The notes under the pieces: generated by a model | What the model saw: the letters and a program-made list of their open reading frames with translations, nothing else | Told to the model about the DNA's origin: nothing | Databases searched by the model: none | In this document: one piece after another, positions 63,701-64,000 of the stretch | Layout: every line of letters begins with the position of its first letter | How positions within the stretch are numbered: position 1 is the first letter of the stretch | Program-made: the position numbers and the translations under genes | Source: Membranipora membranacea | Lineage: Eukaryota > Bryozoa > Gymnolaemata > Cheilostomatida > Membraniporidae | Assembly: GCA_914767715.1 (NCBI GenBank) | Contig: OU612067.1 | Coordinates: forward strand, 8,866,001-8,930,000 | Length of the DNA stretch: 64,000 bases | Direction: 5' to 3'

Positions 63701-63960
63701 GTATTTTTGGATATGATTGTGCACTACATGCAGTATTAGCAGAGAGGGGCCTTGGGGGACCAAGCCTCCCCTCAGATCATGTGTGGGAATAGGTTACCAT
63801 ATCAATTGACCTGGAGGGAGTCAAAAAGACAGATTGTAGAAGCTGGGCAAACAACTAACTTACTGGAATGGTCAAGACAGTCTACTACTGGAATGGATAC
63901 TCACTTCACTTTTTCTAGGTCACCTGTTCTGCAACTGACAAATATATCATTGTAGTCCAT
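54800..63960 (-). CDS. ABTB1: ABTB1 (ankyrin repeat and BTB domain protein)
   Basis: Eleven exons in transcript order: 63905-63960, 63068-63130, 62580-62635, 62029-62173, 61192-61351, 60499-60661, 59598-59719, 58755-58831, 56537-56711, 55931-56131 and 54800-55006. All junctions are GT..AG and in phase, giving 475 codons (474 aa; human 478). Ankyrin region residues 1-65 (SCRTGDLEKVKYLVEAREVE, LYYACLCGHEALVKYLLENG). First BTB about 107-215 (CDAVFRVYGEKAHVHRCILA). Second BTB about 270-375 (FMCHKAFFCLRSDYFKALL, VKADMYLLPGLKRFC), then a BACK-like C-terminus ending LLDSLNLDC as in human. In mammals ABTB1/BPOZ is a cytoplasmic BTB adaptor linked to PTEN growth suppression, eEF1A and CUL3-type ubiquitination. 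The start is fixed by MDYNDIFVSCRTGD, matching the family N-terminus. The last exon lies inside a segmental duplication. Confidence 0.96.
55248..55303. repeat. 28-bp tandem repeat, two copies
   Basis: GAGTTAGCTAACATTACATC plus 8 bp is present at 55248-55275 and again at 55276-55303 without a mismatch. It lies in the last ABTB1 intron and contains the palindrome TTAGCTAA. Confidence 0.8.
55426..55682. mobile_element. 257-bp foldback MITE, copy 2
   Basis: Same family and same length as 36017-36273 but inverted. It starts GGGGGGTCTTTCAATTAGAA and ends ATTGAAATACTCCCC, so the right terminal repeat is slightly decayed. It lies in the last intron of ABTB1, on the copy B side of the duplication. 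The homologous point in copy A (GGGCAG...AAATTATCTTCAC near 48488) has no element. Confidence 0.88.
57835..57858. repeat. 24-bp perfect palindrome in an ABTB1 intron
   Basis: CATCAGGGAGAA followed directly by TTCTCCCTGATG, centred on GAATTC with no loop. It is in the intron between the exons at 56537-56711 and 58755-58831. No coding role is seen. Confidence 0.8.
58191..58357 (+). repeat. Dispersed repeat, forward copy
   Basis: A block running ATCGATAGAGAGTGAATT ... GGTGTGAC ... TAGGGGTGGG ... TTGACTCTAAC ... ATACACAT ... GTGTAAT. The same order of blocks occurs in reverse complement at 59341-59500. It lies in an ABTB1 intron and has no open frame. Confidence 0.75.
59219..59314. repeat. Hairpin with 16-bp perfect arms
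   Basis: GATCCAGTTTGCCTGC (59219-59234) pairs exactly with GCAGGCAAACTGGATC (59299-59314). A nested second stem is formed by GCTTCCC...CACTGAT and ATCAGTG...GGAAGC. This is a small foldback element in the ABTB1 intron between the exons at 58755-58831 and 59598-59719. Confidence 0.75.
59341..59500 (-). repeat. Dispersed repeat, inverted copy
   Basis: Reverse-complement partner of 58191-58357, with moderate divergence and small indels. Together the two copies bracket the 77-bp ABTB1 exon at 58755-58831 in opposite orientations. Confidence 0.75.
60220..60453 (-). mobile_element. tRNA-derived SINE
   Basis: Read on the minus strand, the 5' part has an RNA polymerase III A box (TGGCTCAGGTGG, 60431-60442) and a B box (GGTTCGAATGCC, 60377-60388) 42 bp apart, the arrangement of a tRNA-like promoter. 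The rest does not fold as a functional tRNA and leads into an unrelated body ending in TTTTAATCAACC units. A related tail, TGATTTTAATCAAC, occurs on the plus strand at 63610-63650. It lies in the ABTB1 intron next to the exon at 60499-60661. Confidence 0.7.
63610..63650 (+). repeat. SINE tail fragment
   Basis: GATAAGACACCTGATTTTAA and ATTTTAATCAACCT match the 3' part of the SINE at 60220-60453 in the opposite orientation. No promoter boxes accompany it, so it is a tail fragment in the first ABTB1 intron. Confidence 0.55.
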
Positions 63961-64000
63961 GTTTCACCAGATGATATAACTTCCTTGCCAACAGATGCCT

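Overview
The window reads as nuclear DNA of an invertebrate animal. It is AT-rich, genes are split into short exons by GT..AG introns of 0.3 to 6.5 kb, and much of the rest is decayed non-LTR and foldback/MITE-type repeats. Encoded proteins are clearly metazoan (a GDF8/GDF11-type TGF-beta ligand, ABITRAM, ATP synthase subunit e, ABTB1), but nothing seen fixes the phylum. Most listed genes were assembled by hand from splice sites and conserved protein order; no search was run.

Layout, left to right. 1-7.7 kb: mostly non-coding, with a foldback repeat (1013-1166), one convincing signal-peptide-like first exon on the minus strand (2941-3172) and two weaker candidate exons. 7.7-11.4 kb: a complete three-exon myostatin/GDF11-like gene on the plus strand with TATA and CCAAT boxes and a poly(A) signal. 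12.8-13.6 kb: a dead CR1/L2-like reverse transcriptase remnant. 16.4-16.7 kb: a MITE flanked by TTAA. 18.7-32.8 kb: a six-exon ABITRAM gene on the minus strand whose long introns hold tandem repeats and a foldback element with a 9-bp target-site duplication. 34.5-37.4 kb: a four-exon gene for mitochondrial ATP synthase subunit e, head to head with ABITRAM.

39.3-55.8 kb: a diverged tandem segmental duplication. Copy A (about 39342-48565) carries a three-exon gene (44049-47125) for an unrecognised type II membrane protein built of 9-residue acidic repeats. Copy B (about 48732-55765) lacks that gene but carries the working last exon of ABTB1. Copy A carries a duplicate of that exon with an in-frame stop. 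Mobile-element insertions differ between the copies. 54.8-63.96 kb: a complete 11-exon ABTB1 gene on the minus strand (474 codons), with SINE, MITE and inverted-repeat insertions in its introns.

The genes have unrelated jobs (secreted growth factor, nuclear actin-associated factor, mitochondrial membrane subunit, BTB adaptor). The most interesting material is the acidic-repeat gene, the duplication that trapped the end of ABTB1, and the divergent TGF-beta ligand that lacks the usual finger tryptophans.
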